Positions 24,875-33,065 of a stretch of 56,725 nucleotides of DNA are shown here, piece by piece. The notes under the pieces were generated by a model that was not told the origin of the DNA, ran no database searches, and saw only the letters and a program-made list of their open reading frames with translations. The stretch comes from Caldifarciminota bacterium (lineage in GTDB: Bacteria; Hydrothermota; Tepidihabitantia; Tepidihabitantales; DTDR01). The position numbers and the translations under genes are program-made. Numbering within the stretch: the stretch's first letter is position 1; each line of letters begins with the position of its first letter. The stretch lies in assembly GCA_025060715.1 (NCBI GenBank), contig JANXBG010000009.1, forward strand, positions 1-56,725, written 5' to 3'.

Positions 24875-26218
24875 TTATTTTTCTATAAATTCCGTTTCCC
24901 AGTCTCTTATTTTTAAATTTTCTTTTTCTATGTTGCTGACAATTATTAATAGAAAGTTATCTTTTATATATCTTTTTGCTATTTCATTTATTTTTTCACA
25001 AGTTAACTTGTTGATTTCGGTTAAAAGCCGGGAAAGATAGTCAAGACCTAATTCTAAAATAGCAATTTCTCTTATTATGTTTGCCTTATCGCTATAACTA
25101 TCAATAGATATTGGAATATTACCAAAATAGAATCTTTTTGCTTGGATAAGTTCATCTTTATTTATTCCTTTTTCTTTAAGTTTTTTTAATTCTTCTATTA
25201 TTAAGTCAATTGCGTAATCAGTGTTTTTTATTTCAGTTTGCATTTCGCAGATAAAATGAGATGGAAAATATCTTCGGGTAAAATAAGAGCCCACATCGTA
25301 GGCAAGTCCTTCTTTTTCTCTTATTAATTTTCCTAATCGGGAATTTAAGGCGCCACCACCAAAGATAAAATTCATAACCCTCAAAGGGATTACATCAAGA
25401 TTATTGCCACTCGGTGCTTCAAAACCAAGTAAAATATAAGATTGATTTATCTCTTTCTTTTTGATAACAATCATTTTTTTCTTTTCTATTTTGGGAAAGC
25501 TTTCTATTTTTAATCTAGGGATCTCTTTCCTTGGTAAATTACTAAAAAGTTCTTTCATTTTTTCTTTTAGTCTTTCTAATAGAAAATCGCCAACTAAGAT
25601 AAAGAAATAATTATTAGGATGATAATAGGCTTCGTAGAAATTTTTAATATCCCTAATTTCAATTTTTTCTAAGGAAGTTATTTCACCTTCGGGTAGGTGG
25701 CGATAAGGATAATCTTTTGGATAGAAATTTTTTTGAAATTCTTTTTCTAAAATATAGGTAGGAAAATTTTCCGAAATTTTTATTCTGCCGATGATTTCTC
25801 TTTTCAATTTTATAAAGTCTTCCTCAGCAAATTTCGGCATTGTTAAAATCTCTTTTAAGAGAATAATCATTGTATCCAAATATCGAGATAAGGTAACAAT
25901 TTCAATTTGGGAGAAATCATAATCACAGTAGCCTTCTAATCGGCCACCAAGATTTTCCACAAAATTATAGAGTTCTTCATAACTTCTTTTTTTAGTTCCT
26001 CTTAAAAGCATATTAACTACCAAATTTGCTAAACCCTCTTTTCCAATTGGGTCATAACTACTGCCTGCTCGAATTATTACTCTTAATCTCACCATTGGTA
26101 ATTTATTATCTCTATAGCCATAAATTTTTAAACCATTTTCTAAACTATCGAAAATAATTGGAAATTTAATTTGAGGTTCTTTTAAGTTTAATAAAAGAAA
26201 TAACAAAAGAATATTCAT
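24875..26218 (-). CDS. M16 family peptidase-like protein lacking the zinc motif
   Basis: A 447-aa protein with a short signal peptide and the pitrilysin fold: DSLENGLKIYGYRDNKLPMVRLRVIIRAGSSYDPIGKEGLANL is the usual N-terminus, but the HXXEH zinc motif at the following position is replaced (LANLVVNMLLRGT). The C-terminal half holds the substrate-binding R/Y region (REKEGLAYDVGSYF). This is the inactive partner type of bacterial M16 heterodimers, encoded next to the active subunit with a 4-base overlap. The two would form a periplasmic clamshell protease. Confidence 0.88.
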   Translation of the reverse strand: MNILLLFLLLNLKEPQIKFPIIFDSLENGLKIYGYRDNKLPMVRLRVIIRAGSSYDPIGKEGLANLVVNMLLRGTKKRSYEELYNFVENLGGRLEGYCDYDFSQIEIVTLSRYLDTMIILLKEILTMPKFAEEDFIKLKREIIGRIKISENFPTYILEKEFQKNFYPKDYPYRHLPEGEITSLEKIEIRDIKNFYEAYYHPNNYFFILVGDFLLERLKEKMKELFSNLPRKEIPRLKIESFPKIEKKKMIVIKKKEINQSYILLGFEAPSGNNLDVIPLRVMNFIFGGGALNSRLGKLIREKEGLAYDVGSYFTRRYFPSHFICEMQTEIKNTDYAIDLIIEELKKLKEKGINKDELIQAKRFYFGNIPISIDSYSDKANIIREIAILELGLDYLSRLLTEINKLTCEKINEIAKRYIKDNFLLIIVSNIEKENLKIRDWETEFIEK

Positions 26219-27477
26219 TTTGGTAATAAGATAGCAGTGATTTTATTATCTTTATGAAAATATTTTTTAATAACTTCTTTAATTTCCTCTTCTTTTACTT
26301 CTTCGATCTTCTTTGGATATTCTTCATAGAATTTATAGGAACCGGTTGCAATTTCATAAGAGCCTAAAATAAAGCCAATGGACCTTACCCTTTCTTTTTG
26401 AAAAATATATTCTGCTAAAAGTCGATTTTTTATTTTCCTTAATTCTTCCTCTTTTATTTTTTCACTAATAAGATTTTCCAATTCTTTCTCTATTTCTTTT
26501 TCTGCCAGAAAAAGTTTATTAGTATCTTCGGCAACCAAAAAGAAATAGAAAATTCCTGTATCTTTTTGGATATCAGAACCGCCACTGATACTGATTAATA
26601 AATTTTTTTGAGAGATTAATTTTTGATAAAGCCTGCTTGTCTTTCCCCATAATAAAATCTTTTCTAATACTTCTAAGGGATAGAAGTCTTTATCTTTGAT
26701 TGAACAGGTCTTATAACCAAAAATCATCATTGGGGTTTTTACTTCTCTTTTTAAAATTATTTTTCTTTCGCCAGCTATCGGTAAATCAAAGGGTTTTATC
26801 TCTTTTATATTCCCTCTGGGTTTTATCTTGCCAAAATATTTTTTTATTTTCTTTATTGCTTCATTAATTTTTACATTACCGCAGAGGACAATTAAAGCGT
26901 TATTTGGTTGATAATAATTTTTATACCAATTAACCAAATCTTCATAAGTTAAGTTTTCTAAAACTGGCATCCAACCGATTACTGGTTGGCGATAGGGATG
27001 GAGGAAATAGCTTATTAGCCCAAAGCTTTCCCAGAGGGGTGAATAAGGAGTATTTTCTCTCAACCTTCTTTCTTCCATTACTACTTTCTTTTCTGTTTCA
27101 AACTCCTTTTCATCTAAAACAAGATTAACCATTCTATCTGCTTCCATTTTTAAGACAATCTCATAGTAATCTTTACCAATATCTGCCCAATAACAGGTAT
27201 ATAATTCAGAGGTAAAAGCATTATCAATACCTCCTAAAGCACGGATTGTTTCGCTATAAGAATTTTTGGGAAAATTTTTACTTCCTTTAAATGCCATATG
27301 CTCTAATAAATGGGAAATACCAGTTAAATTTTCGGGCTCATAATAGCTACCAACTTTATACCAAATCTGGCAAGACACAATTTCACTATTAGTATCAGGA
27401 TAGATAAGGATTTTCAACCCATTATCTAAACTATCCTTATAAACAAAAAAATTAAAGAGAAATAATAAAAAATACAT
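26215..27477 (-). CDS. M16 family zinc metallopeptidase, active subunit
   Basis: A 420-aa protein with an N-terminal signal and the inverted zinc motif HLLEH (GISHLLEHMAFKGS, about residues 63-67). The third ligand region is EKKVVMEERRLRENTP, about 75 residues later, as in the family. It pairs with the downstream inactive paralogue. It probably degrades peptides in the periplasm. It has its own leaderless promoter. Confidence 0.92.
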   Translation of the reverse strand: MYFLLFLFNFFVYKDSLDNGLKILIYPDTNSEIVSCQIWYKVGSYYEPENLTGISHLLEHMAFKGSKNFPKNSYSETIRALGGIDNAFTSELYTCYWADIGKDYYEIVLKMEADRMVNLVLDEKEFETEKKVVMEERRLRENTPYSPLWESFGLISYFLHPYRQPVIGWMPVLENLTYEDLVNWYKNYYQPNNALIVLCGNVKINEAIKKIKKYFGKIKPRGNIKEIKPFDLPIAGERKIILKREVKTPMMIFGYKTCSIKDKDFYPLEVLEKILLWGKTSRLYQKLISQKNLLISISGGSDIQKDTGIFYFFLVAEDTNKLFLAEKEIEKELENLISEKIKEEELRKIKNRLLAEYIFQKERVRSIGFILGSYEIATGSYKFYEEYPKKIEEVKEEEIKEVIKKYFHKDNKITAILLPK

Positions 27478-27483
27478 TATTTA

Positions 27484-27512
27484 ATTATAAAATAAAATAT
27501 AATAAAATTCAA
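27484..27512 (-). promoter_or_regulatory. Leaderless promoter for the M16 pair
   Basis: On the minus strand TTGAAT (27512-27507), a 17-bp spacer and TATAAT (27489-27484), 6 bases before the ATG at 27477. There is no Shine-Dalgarno. Confidence 0.68.
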
Positions 27513-27535
27513 GCTCTTAGTTATTAGAGACTAAA

Positions 27536-28864
27536 CTAATATTTTTTGTCAAAAATTCTTAAAAATTTCTTCTTTTTAGGTTTTAGACCGTCTTTTAAAA
27601 TATGAGGAGTAATAATCACGACTACTTCACTATTTTCTATTATTTTTCTATTATATCTAAAAAGAAAGCCTAATATTGGTATATCACCAAGGATTGGTAT
27701 TTTCCTTTGAATTATTCTTTCATTCTTTGTTAATAAACCACCAATTATTATTCTTTCGCCATCTTTTACTCGCACCTGAGTTTTTACCCCTCTTCTTGAT
27801 ATTAATGGTAAATCACCAAGGCCAGTACCAACAAAATCACTTACTTCTGGTTCAATTTCTACAGTGATTTCATTTTTATCGGATATAAATGGTGTAATAT
27901 TTAAAGAAGTACCAAATTTTACTACTTCCAATCTCACATAAGGATATTGAGGAGGACCGGTTAACATTTGATAATACTGTTCTTTACCAACAGTAATACT
28001 TGCCTTCTGCCCTTCTAAGGTAACTATTTTCGGATTTGCTTTTATTGATGCCTTACCTTTCTGAACCATCGCTACTAAGGTTGGTAAAAAAGTATAATAC
28101 CAATCTTTTCCTAATCCTTTTGTTATTATTTTATAAATTATCCCAAAAGTAGTATCTATTAACTCAGTAAAATTGGCAATAATATTAAAAGTATCACTAT
28201 CCTTGGTTAGTTTGCCGCTCCAATTTATTCCCAATTCTTTAAAGGCATCGCTAGAAATCTCAGTAACTAATGCTTCAATTAAAACCTGTCTTGGTGGTCT
28301 ATCAATATTTTTCAAATCTTCTTTAAATTTCTCAATTATCTGATTAGGAGCAGTAATCACTATCGCATTTATTTCTTCATTCAGTTTTACATAGGGTTTA
28401 TAAAAATCGGATATTAAACTGAATACATCTTTGGCTTTTAAATAATTTGGTCTAATTATCTCACAGGTAGAAAGTAAATTGAAAGAAGGATAATCAGGTT
28501 TACCACTACCAACAAGATAATAGCCATCAAATTTTTTAAAGGAAAAACCTAAAGGAAAAAGAATTCTCTTCAAAGCCTCTTCTAATGGTAAATCCTTTAT
28601 TTCCATTGTTATTGTTCCCGATACTGTGCCATCAGTAATTATTGGAATTCCTACCTGGTCTGAAATTTCTTTTAAAACCTGATTTAATTCGCTTTCATAG
28701 AAAACATTAGTAACAAGTGGTTGGGGTATTAATGTTTCTTGAGGAATACTTTCTGTTGGAATACTTTCAATTGGTAATTCCTTCTTTAAACTTTCGGATA
28801 ATATCTCTTCTTGGGCAAAAAGGAAGCTAATAAAAAAGATTAAATATAAACCTTTCTTTATCAT
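27536..28864 (-). CDS. Secretin (GspD/PilQ superfamily outer-membrane channel)
   Basis: A 442-aa protein. Signal peptide; a proline-rich linker with repeated IP.ES (about residues 30-48); an STN/N0-like domain (VFYESELNQVLKEISDQVGIPIITDGTVSGTITMEIKDLPLEEALKRIL); an N1-type domain (IIRPNYLKAKDVFSLISDFY..VNAIVITAP); and the secretin barrel from about residue 215 (RQVLIEALVTEISSDAFKELGINW ... VKDGERIIIGGLLTKNERIIQRKIPILGDIPILGFLFRY). It is short, like minimal PilQ. No other type II, type IV pilus or type III gene is nearby; instead it ends an operon of secreted proteins, so it may export them. It overlaps the upstream gene by 4 bases. Confidence 0.9.
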   Translation of the reverse strand: MIKKGLYLIFFISFLFAQEEILSESLKKELPIESIPTESIPQETLIPQPLVTNVFYESELNQVLKEISDQVGIPIITDGTVSGTITMEIKDLPLEEALKRILFPLGFSFKKFDGYYLVGSGKPDYPSFNLLSTCEIIRPNYLKAKDVFSLISDFYKPYVKLNEEINAIVITAPNQIIEKFKEDLKNIDRPPRQVLIEALVTEISSDAFKELGINWSGKLTKDSDTFNIIANFTELIDTTFGIIYKIITKGLGKDWYYTFLPTLVAMVQKGKASIKANPKIVTLEGQKASITVGKEQYYQMLTGPPQYPYVRLEVVKFGTSLNITPFISDKNEITVEIEPEVSDFVGTGLGDLPLISRRGVKTQVRVKDGERIIIGGLLTKNERIIQRKIPILGDIPILGFLFRYNRKIIENSEVVVIITPHILKDGLKPKKKKFLRIFDKKY

Positions 28865-30402
28865 AAATTTAACTCCCTTTCAAAAATAAGTTCTTTATTT
28901 TTACCATACTTAATGATGGCTTTAACAAAATATTTACCACTCTTTAACCTTAAAGGACCTTCGGCAAACATTTTCACCTTTCCTTTTGGTAATAAATAAC
29001 CCTTTAACTCTTTCAATTCATGTTCACCAATTTTCATAACCTGTTCACCAGCACCAGTTACCAATTTTTGGCTAATTGAAATAACCCCTGTTGGTTTTAG
29101 ATGAATATCACCAGTATTTTCTAAGTAAATATAAAAATTTGCGGGTGCCTTTCCAGTAACTTCAATTTTTTCAATTCTTATCTCTTCATTTGCCTTGCCT
29201 AAAAAATTGATAAATATTGGAATCTGATAACTTACTGGTAAAGAGACACCTTCCTTAGAAATACTTAAAATTAAAAAAGCATATCTGCCACCGGAAATTT
29301 CTTCTTTAGGAATATTAAATTTCAATTTGATTACTTTCCTCTCTTTTGGTTTTAAAACAAATTCTTTCTCTTCTAATTGAACAAAATTGATTGCTGAATA
29401 TTGATAACCAAAAGTATCGGAAAGATATAATTCTCCTTCCAAATCATTAACCATTTCTTTAATCTCTGCATTTACTTTTACTTCGCTATCTTCTTCATTT
29501 TCTAATAAAATTGTTTTAATCCGAAAAGCACCGGGAGGGATAGGCATTTCAATAAATTCGGGTTTTACATTTAATAGAATCGTGCCGCCTAAAAGCATTT
29601 CTTTTTTTTCTATTCTCTTTTTTTCAATAGTAAATGTAGCAGTTGCTTTTGCTGGTGTTAAAGTTCCGTAACGAACTATTGCATCAATTATATATTCTCC
29701 TGGTTCTAATCTTTTAATAATTGAAGCTATTTCAACTGTCGTATTTGGTAAAATAATTCCTCTACCACCTCCCAAAGGAATTTCTCTCAATTTTTTACCT
29801 TTTTTATTTCTCAAAATTAAATTCCCTCTAACTACTGCATGGATATCGCCTTCATTTTTTACCGAAACCAAAACCGCAATAGCATCCTTTAATTCGTAAA
29901 ACATAAATCTCGGTAATTTTTTAATATCTTCTACTATTTTGATATCTTGAATACTAACCTTGGGTTTTATTTCGGGCTGAATAGTAATTTCAAAATAAAC
30001 AGGTATTTTTGTCCGGTATTTCATCTCTTCTTTCGCCGGTTGGGTGGTAAAGGTCAAAGCTCCGTATCTACCGCCTTTAACACCGCCAGGAATTTCTATA
30101 AACACATCTATCTCTTTTCCTAACTGAGGAGCAAGTTCAATAATACTATCCTTAAATTTTAACCAATTAGCACAAGAAGGAGCACCTTTACCAATCTCTA
30201 CTGGTTGATAAACTCCTTCAGGTGTCTCAATAACATCAGCTCTTTCAACTAAGATTTTTACTCTTTCCGTATAAGTCTCATTAATCACAGTAATTGTGAC
30301 TTTTCTTCTAGCACCAGCTGGTGCTTTTATTTCAAAATATAACGGTGAAATAGAAAATTCACCTTGATTTATAAGCAATAATAAAAAGAAAAAATTTATC
30401 AT
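28861..30402 (-). CDS. Secreted protein with repeated Ig-like chaperone-type domains (DUF916/PapD-like)
   Basis: A 513-aa protein with a signal peptide (MINFFFLLLLINQG). The mature N-terminus, FSISPLYFEIKAPAGARRKVTITVINETYTERVKI, followed by an IPGGVKGGRYGALTF strand, is like the Ig domains of DUF916 and periplasmic chaperone families. A second copy of the same unit starts near residue 285 (FIEMPIPPGAFRIKTILLENEEDSEVKVNAEI ... EISGGRYAFLILSIS). Each is followed by a further beta domain. These folds bind or present surface fibres. Exact function is unknown; context links it to the secretin (4-base overlap) and the secreted proteins upstream. Confidence 0.65.
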   Translation of the reverse strand: MINFFFLLLLINQGEFSISPLYFEIKAPAGARRKVTITVINETYTERVKILVERADVIETPEGVYQPVEIGKGAPSCANWLKFKDSIIELAPQLGKEIDVFIEIPGGVKGGRYGALTFTTQPAKEEMKYRTKIPVYFEITIQPEIKPKVSIQDIKIVEDIKKLPRFMFYELKDAIAVLVSVKNEGDIHAVVRGNLILRNKKGKKLREIPLGGGRGIILPNTTVEIASIIKRLEPGEYIIDAIVRYGTLTPAKATATFTIEKKRIEKKEMLLGGTILLNVKPEFIEMPIPPGAFRIKTILLENEEDSEVKVNAEIKEMVNDLEGELYLSDTFGYQYSAINFVQLEEKEFVLKPKERKVIKLKFNIPKEEISGGRYAFLILSISKEGVSLPVSYQIPIFINFLGKANEEIRIEKIEVTGKAPANFYIYLENTGDIHLKPTGVISISQKLVTGAGEQVMKIGEHELKELKGYLLPKGKVKMFAEGPLRLKSGKYFVKAIIKYGKNKELIFERELNL

Positions 30403-30408
30403 TATTTA

Positions 30409-31092
30409 CTAATTTTCAATATCTATAAGAGATGGTTCTATAGGTAAGGATTTAAAAAAACCACTTCTTTTATCAATCCAAGGTTTTATTACCGTTAATG
30501 TCAAAATGATTGTCGCACCTCCTGGGTCAACATATTCACAAGCGCGGTCACATTGGTCAACTATAATTCTTTCCCACATCTTAATTATTTGAGGTTCAAG
30601 GCTACTAGGAAAATTTAACCGAATTCGATAATTATTCAAATCTCGGGCAGAAATCCATTCCCAATTACAACCAGGTTCATTAACAGCATTATTGGTAAAA
30701 TAGTAATATTTTTCAATTTGGTTTTCACCATTTGTGGGGTTTTCAAAACCTGCAAAAGATATCACTACATCTGCATTGCTTTTTATCCAAATAATTGGGC
30801 CAATACCAGCAAATTCTCCAAATTTTCTAATTCGCCATAATGTCTTTTTGCCATCAATTGACCATTTTATCCATTGAGCAACAGAAATTGAATCGGTGAA
30901 AGGAATTTCCCATTGTTCTTTATTACAAGAGTCAGTAGCCGGATTAAGATAAAGCCATAATCTTCCTCTTGCCCAAGGTTTAAGTGTCTGAGAAAGCCAT
31001 CTTTCTCCATTCCAATACCAAGAAGGTTTTTCGACCCAAAGGTATGGAAAAACTTGTGTTATAAAAATTATTAATATAACTATTTTTTTCAT
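30409..31092 (-). CDS. Secreted protein of unknown family, tandem paralogue A
   Basis: A 227-aa protein with a signal peptide (MKKIVILIIFITQVFP). The mature start WVEKPSWYWNGERWL and the DSCNKEQWEIPFTDSISVAQWIKWSIDGKKTLWRIRK block are shared with the next gene, as are SNADVVISFAGFENPTNG and CDRACEYVDPGGATIILTLTVIKPWID. By eye it is more than half identical to the neighbour, so the pair is a tandem duplication. No known family is recognised. The Cys pairs (C-D-x-AC) suggest disulphides outside the cell. A Shine-Dalgarno-like GGGGGTGTGA precedes the ATG. It ends 6 bases before the Ig-like gene. Confidence 0.75.
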   Translation of the reverse strand: MKKIVILIIFITQVFPYLWVEKPSWYWNGERWLSQTLKPWARGRLWLYLNPATDSCNKEQWEIPFTDSISVAQWIKWSIDGKKTLWRIRKFGEFAGIGPIIWIKSNADVVISFAGFENPTNGENQIEKYYYFTNNAVNEPGCNWEWISARDLNNYRIRLNFPSSLEPQIIKMWERIIVDQCDRACEYVDPGGATIILTLTVIKPWIDKRSGFFKSLPIEPSLIDIEN

Positions 31093-31116
31093 TCACACCC
31101 CCAAATTTTCAATTTT

Positions 31117-31140
31117 AAGCCTAATTTCCTCCCAATAGGC
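31117..31140. repeat. Inverted repeat, left copy, flanking tandem paralogue B
   Basis: A 24-base sequence beginning AAGCCTAATTTCC; its reverse complement occurs at 31840-31863 with one mismatch. Each copy is also a small hairpin by itself (GCCTA...TAGGC). The two copies enclose the whole of the gene at 31152-31799. Confidence 0.8.
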
Positions 31141-31151
31141 ATCCTTTTATT

Positions 31152-31799
31152 TTATTGGTAATTTCCTGTCAATGGGTCAATCCAATCTTTCATTACTGTT
31201 AATGTCAAAATGATAGTGGCACCATCTGGGTCAACATATTCGCAAGCTTTATCGCATTGTTCAACCTGAATTTTTTCCCAGATTTTTCTTGCCCACGCAT
31301 GACATGTAGAGGGTATTGGAATTGGGCGATTGTTCAGGTCCTGAGCAGGTATCCACTCAGAAACTTGAGAAGGATGAACTGCAGTGGTATCGGTAAAACC
31401 ATACCATTTTTCAATTTGGGTGTTGCCATTTGTTGGATTTTCAAAACCTGCAAAACTCATCACCACATCAGCATTACTTTTTACACAAATTGTTGGACCA
31501 ATACCAGCAAAACATCCGATTTTCCTAATTCGCCATAAAGTCTTTTTTCCTTCAATTGACCATCTAATCCATTGAGCAACAGAAACTGAATCTTTAAATG
31601 GAATAACCCAAGTTTGTTTGTTACAAGAATCAGCTTGTAAATGATAATCTAACCATAATCTACCACGAGCAGTAGATTTTCCAGTTTGTTCTTCCCAAGT
31701 GTTACCACAATCAGGTGAATACCAAGAAGGTCTTTCTTGTAAAACAGCAAAAGCAACTAAACTAAATAAACAGACTAAAAGTAATGTTTTCCTTAACAT
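31152..31799 (-). CDS. Secreted protein of unknown family, tandem paralogue B
   Basis: A 215-aa protein with a signal peptide (MLRKTLLLVCLFSLVAFAVL) and a mature N-terminus RPSWYSPDCGNTWEE. It shares the body of paralogue A: DSCNKQTWVIPFKDSVSVAQWIRWSIEGKKTLWRIRK, VKSNADVVMSFAGFENPTNG and CDKACEYVDPDGATIILTLTVMK. The ribosome-binding site GGGAGG is 5 bases before the ATG. The gene is framed by a pair of 24-base inverted repeats. Function is unknown. Confidence 0.75.
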   Translation of the reverse strand: MLRKTLLLVCLFSLVAFAVLQERPSWYSPDCGNTWEEQTGKSTARGRLWLDYHLQADSCNKQTWVIPFKDSVSVAQWIRWSIEGKKTLWRIRKIGCFAGIGPTICVKSNADVVMSFAGFENPTNGNTQIEKWYGFTDTTAVHPSQVSEWIPAQDLNNRPIPIPSTCHAWARKIWEKIQVEQCDKACEYVDPDGATIILTLTVMKDWIDPLTGNYQ

Positions 31800-31839
31800 A
31801 ATAACCTCCCTTTTTGTTTAGTTTAGTTTTTAAAAAATA

Positions 31840-31863
31840 GCCTATTGGGAGGAAGTTAGGCTT
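31840..31863. repeat. Inverted repeat, right copy; possible weak terminator on the minus strand
   Basis: The inverse of the 31117-31140 copy with one mismatch. Read on the minus strand it gives AGCCTA - 12 bases - TAGGCT followed by ATTTTTT, so this copy could also end the transcript of the gene at 31886-32452. Confidence 0.8.
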
Positions 31864-31885
31864 ATTTACTAAAATCTTATCCATT

Positions 31886-32452
31886 TTATCTACCGGTATT
31901 ATTATAAATATCTAATCTCTCTGCCCATCTTATTGCCTTTTTGCCCTCTTGAGAATTTGGTCTCACCGGTGGTCTTATTATTTGGAACCATAAATTGGCA
32001 TCAATAAGAATTTTTTCCACATCAAAAGGAACAGGGCAACCACTGGCCTTATTTAAAACAGCAGCAATAAATTGATGAGCAAGAATATAATAAGCATCAC
32101 CTCTTGGCTCCTGCCATAAAACGGCTAACCAGGTTTTACCACTTAAATAGAAAATATTATGGGGATGATAAGGAGGAGGCCATTTTTCAGGATGGTTCTT
32201 CCAATAACCAGGTGTCCTTGTTCTTACTTGAGGTTCACAAATTACAATATTAAAATAAGGAATTTTCCATTGGATTTTATTACAAGAATCATTAAGATGG
32301 GTTATTTCTAAAAAAAGTTGACAGATTGAAGTGTCAGCCAACTGCCAATTATTACCATTCCAATACCAACATTTTCTTCTTTCTAAATTTCCACCAATTA
32401 GGATACTTAAAAGAAATAAAATTAGAAAAATAAGTTTTTTACTCATTTTCAT
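31886..32452 (-). CDS. Secreted protein with TPGYWKNHP motif and shared N-terminal module
   Basis: A 188-aa protein with a signal peptide (KKLIFLILFLLSILIGG). Its N-terminal part, RRKCWYWNGNNWQ ... LNDSCNKIQWKIPYFN, is the same module as in the two paralogues downstream. The rest is different: RTRTPGYWKNHPEKWPPPYHP, a motif found in many secreted bacterial proteins of unknown role, then a helical section (AHQFIAAVLNKASGCPVP). It overlaps the AraC-type regulator gene by 14 bases, so the two are co-transcribed. Confidence 0.7.
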   Translation of the reverse strand: MKMSKKLIFLILFLLSILIGGNLERRKCWYWNGNNWQLADTSICQLFLEITHLNDSCNKIQWKIPYFNIVICEPQVRTRTPGYWKNHPEKWPPPYHPHNIFYLSGKTWLAVLWQEPRGDAYYILAHQFIAAVLNKASGCPVPFDVEKILIDANLWFQIIRPPVRPNSQEGKKAIRWAERLDIYNNTGR

Positions 32453-32852
32453 TTTCTAAGATTTTTAATATCCAAAAAATATTTTTAACATCAAAATTTT
32501 TAAATCTAATTTTTTGATATAATCCTTGACGAAAATAAAGACTATATTTCATTTGAAACCTTTTTGGGGTAATACCAGTAAGTTTTTTAAACCATTTACA
32601 AAAATAAAAATGATCACAAAATTTAAGGTCATCAACAATATCTTTTATTTTTTTATGATTAGAAGAAAGAAATTTTAAAGCTTTTACTAAACGAAGTATT
32701 GTGAGAAATTTTTTGGGAGATAAATTTAAACGCCATTTATTATAAAAATTACTTACCGAAAAATTGTAATCTTTCGCTACTTTTTTTATGGTTACATCTA
32801 TTTTTTCTTTAAAAGATCTAAGTAGAAGTCTTTGCGCCCAGTCCTCACTCAT
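32439..32852 (-). CDS. AraC-type helix-turn-helix regulator
   Basis: A 137-aa protein. An N-terminal segment (FKEKIDVTIKKVAKDYNFSVSNFYNKWRLNLSPKKFLTILRLVKAL) holds the first helix-turn-helix, and IKDIVDDLKFCDHFYFCKWFKKLTGITPKRFQMKY is the second, matching the conserved end of AraC/XylS DNA-binding domains. There is no sensor domain, so it is close to a bare DNA-binding domain. It heads the surface-protein/secretin gene group, which it probably controls. The start has a GGAGAG ribosome-binding site. Confidence 0.85.
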   Translation of the reverse strand: MSEDWAQRLLLRSFKEKIDVTIKKVAKDYNFSVSNFYNKWRLNLSPKKFLTILRLVKALKFLSSNHKKIKDIVDDLKFCDHFYFCKWFKKLTGITPKRFQMKYSLYFRQGLYQKIRFKNFDVKNIFWILKILENENE

Positions 32853-32876
32853 TGGTCTCTCCAGGCTTGACTATAA

Positions 32877-32904
32877 ACTATAACAAAATAATAGATATTG
32901 TCAA
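32877..32904 (-). promoter_or_regulatory. Promoter for the AraC-type regulator operon
   Basis: On the minus strand TTGACA (32904-32899), a 16-bp spacer and TATAGT (32882-32877), with a leader of about 18 bases carrying GGAGAG before the ATG at 32852. Unlike most promoters here, it is followed by a Shine-Dalgarno. Confidence 0.68.
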
Positions 32905-33008
32905 ATTAGTTATAATAAAAAATTGGTAATTTTTTACAAAAATTAATAAGTTTTTGATTTTTAATAACTTATCTTAAAATAGAAAATTTGACAATTTCTT
33001 AACTTTTG

Positions 33009-33032
33009 TAAGTTATTTAAATAAATAACTTA
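33009..33032. repeat. 24-bp perfect palindrome upstream of the AraC-type gene
   Basis: TAAGTTATTTA, two bases, then its exact inverse. Further AATAAC/AACTTA half-sites lie to the left (about 32945-32973). The position, about 105 bp upstream of the AraC-type promoter and just after murA, suits an operator or an A/T hairpin at the end of the murA transcript. Confidence 0.55.
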
Positions 33033-33065
33033 GCTAACTAATAAAAATTTATAAATTTTTAATTT

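Noticed and set aside
31257-31575. Open frames on the plus strand opposite the tandem paralogues
   Set aside because: They are shadows of the well-supported minus-strand genes and show no signal, motif or ribosome-binding site.
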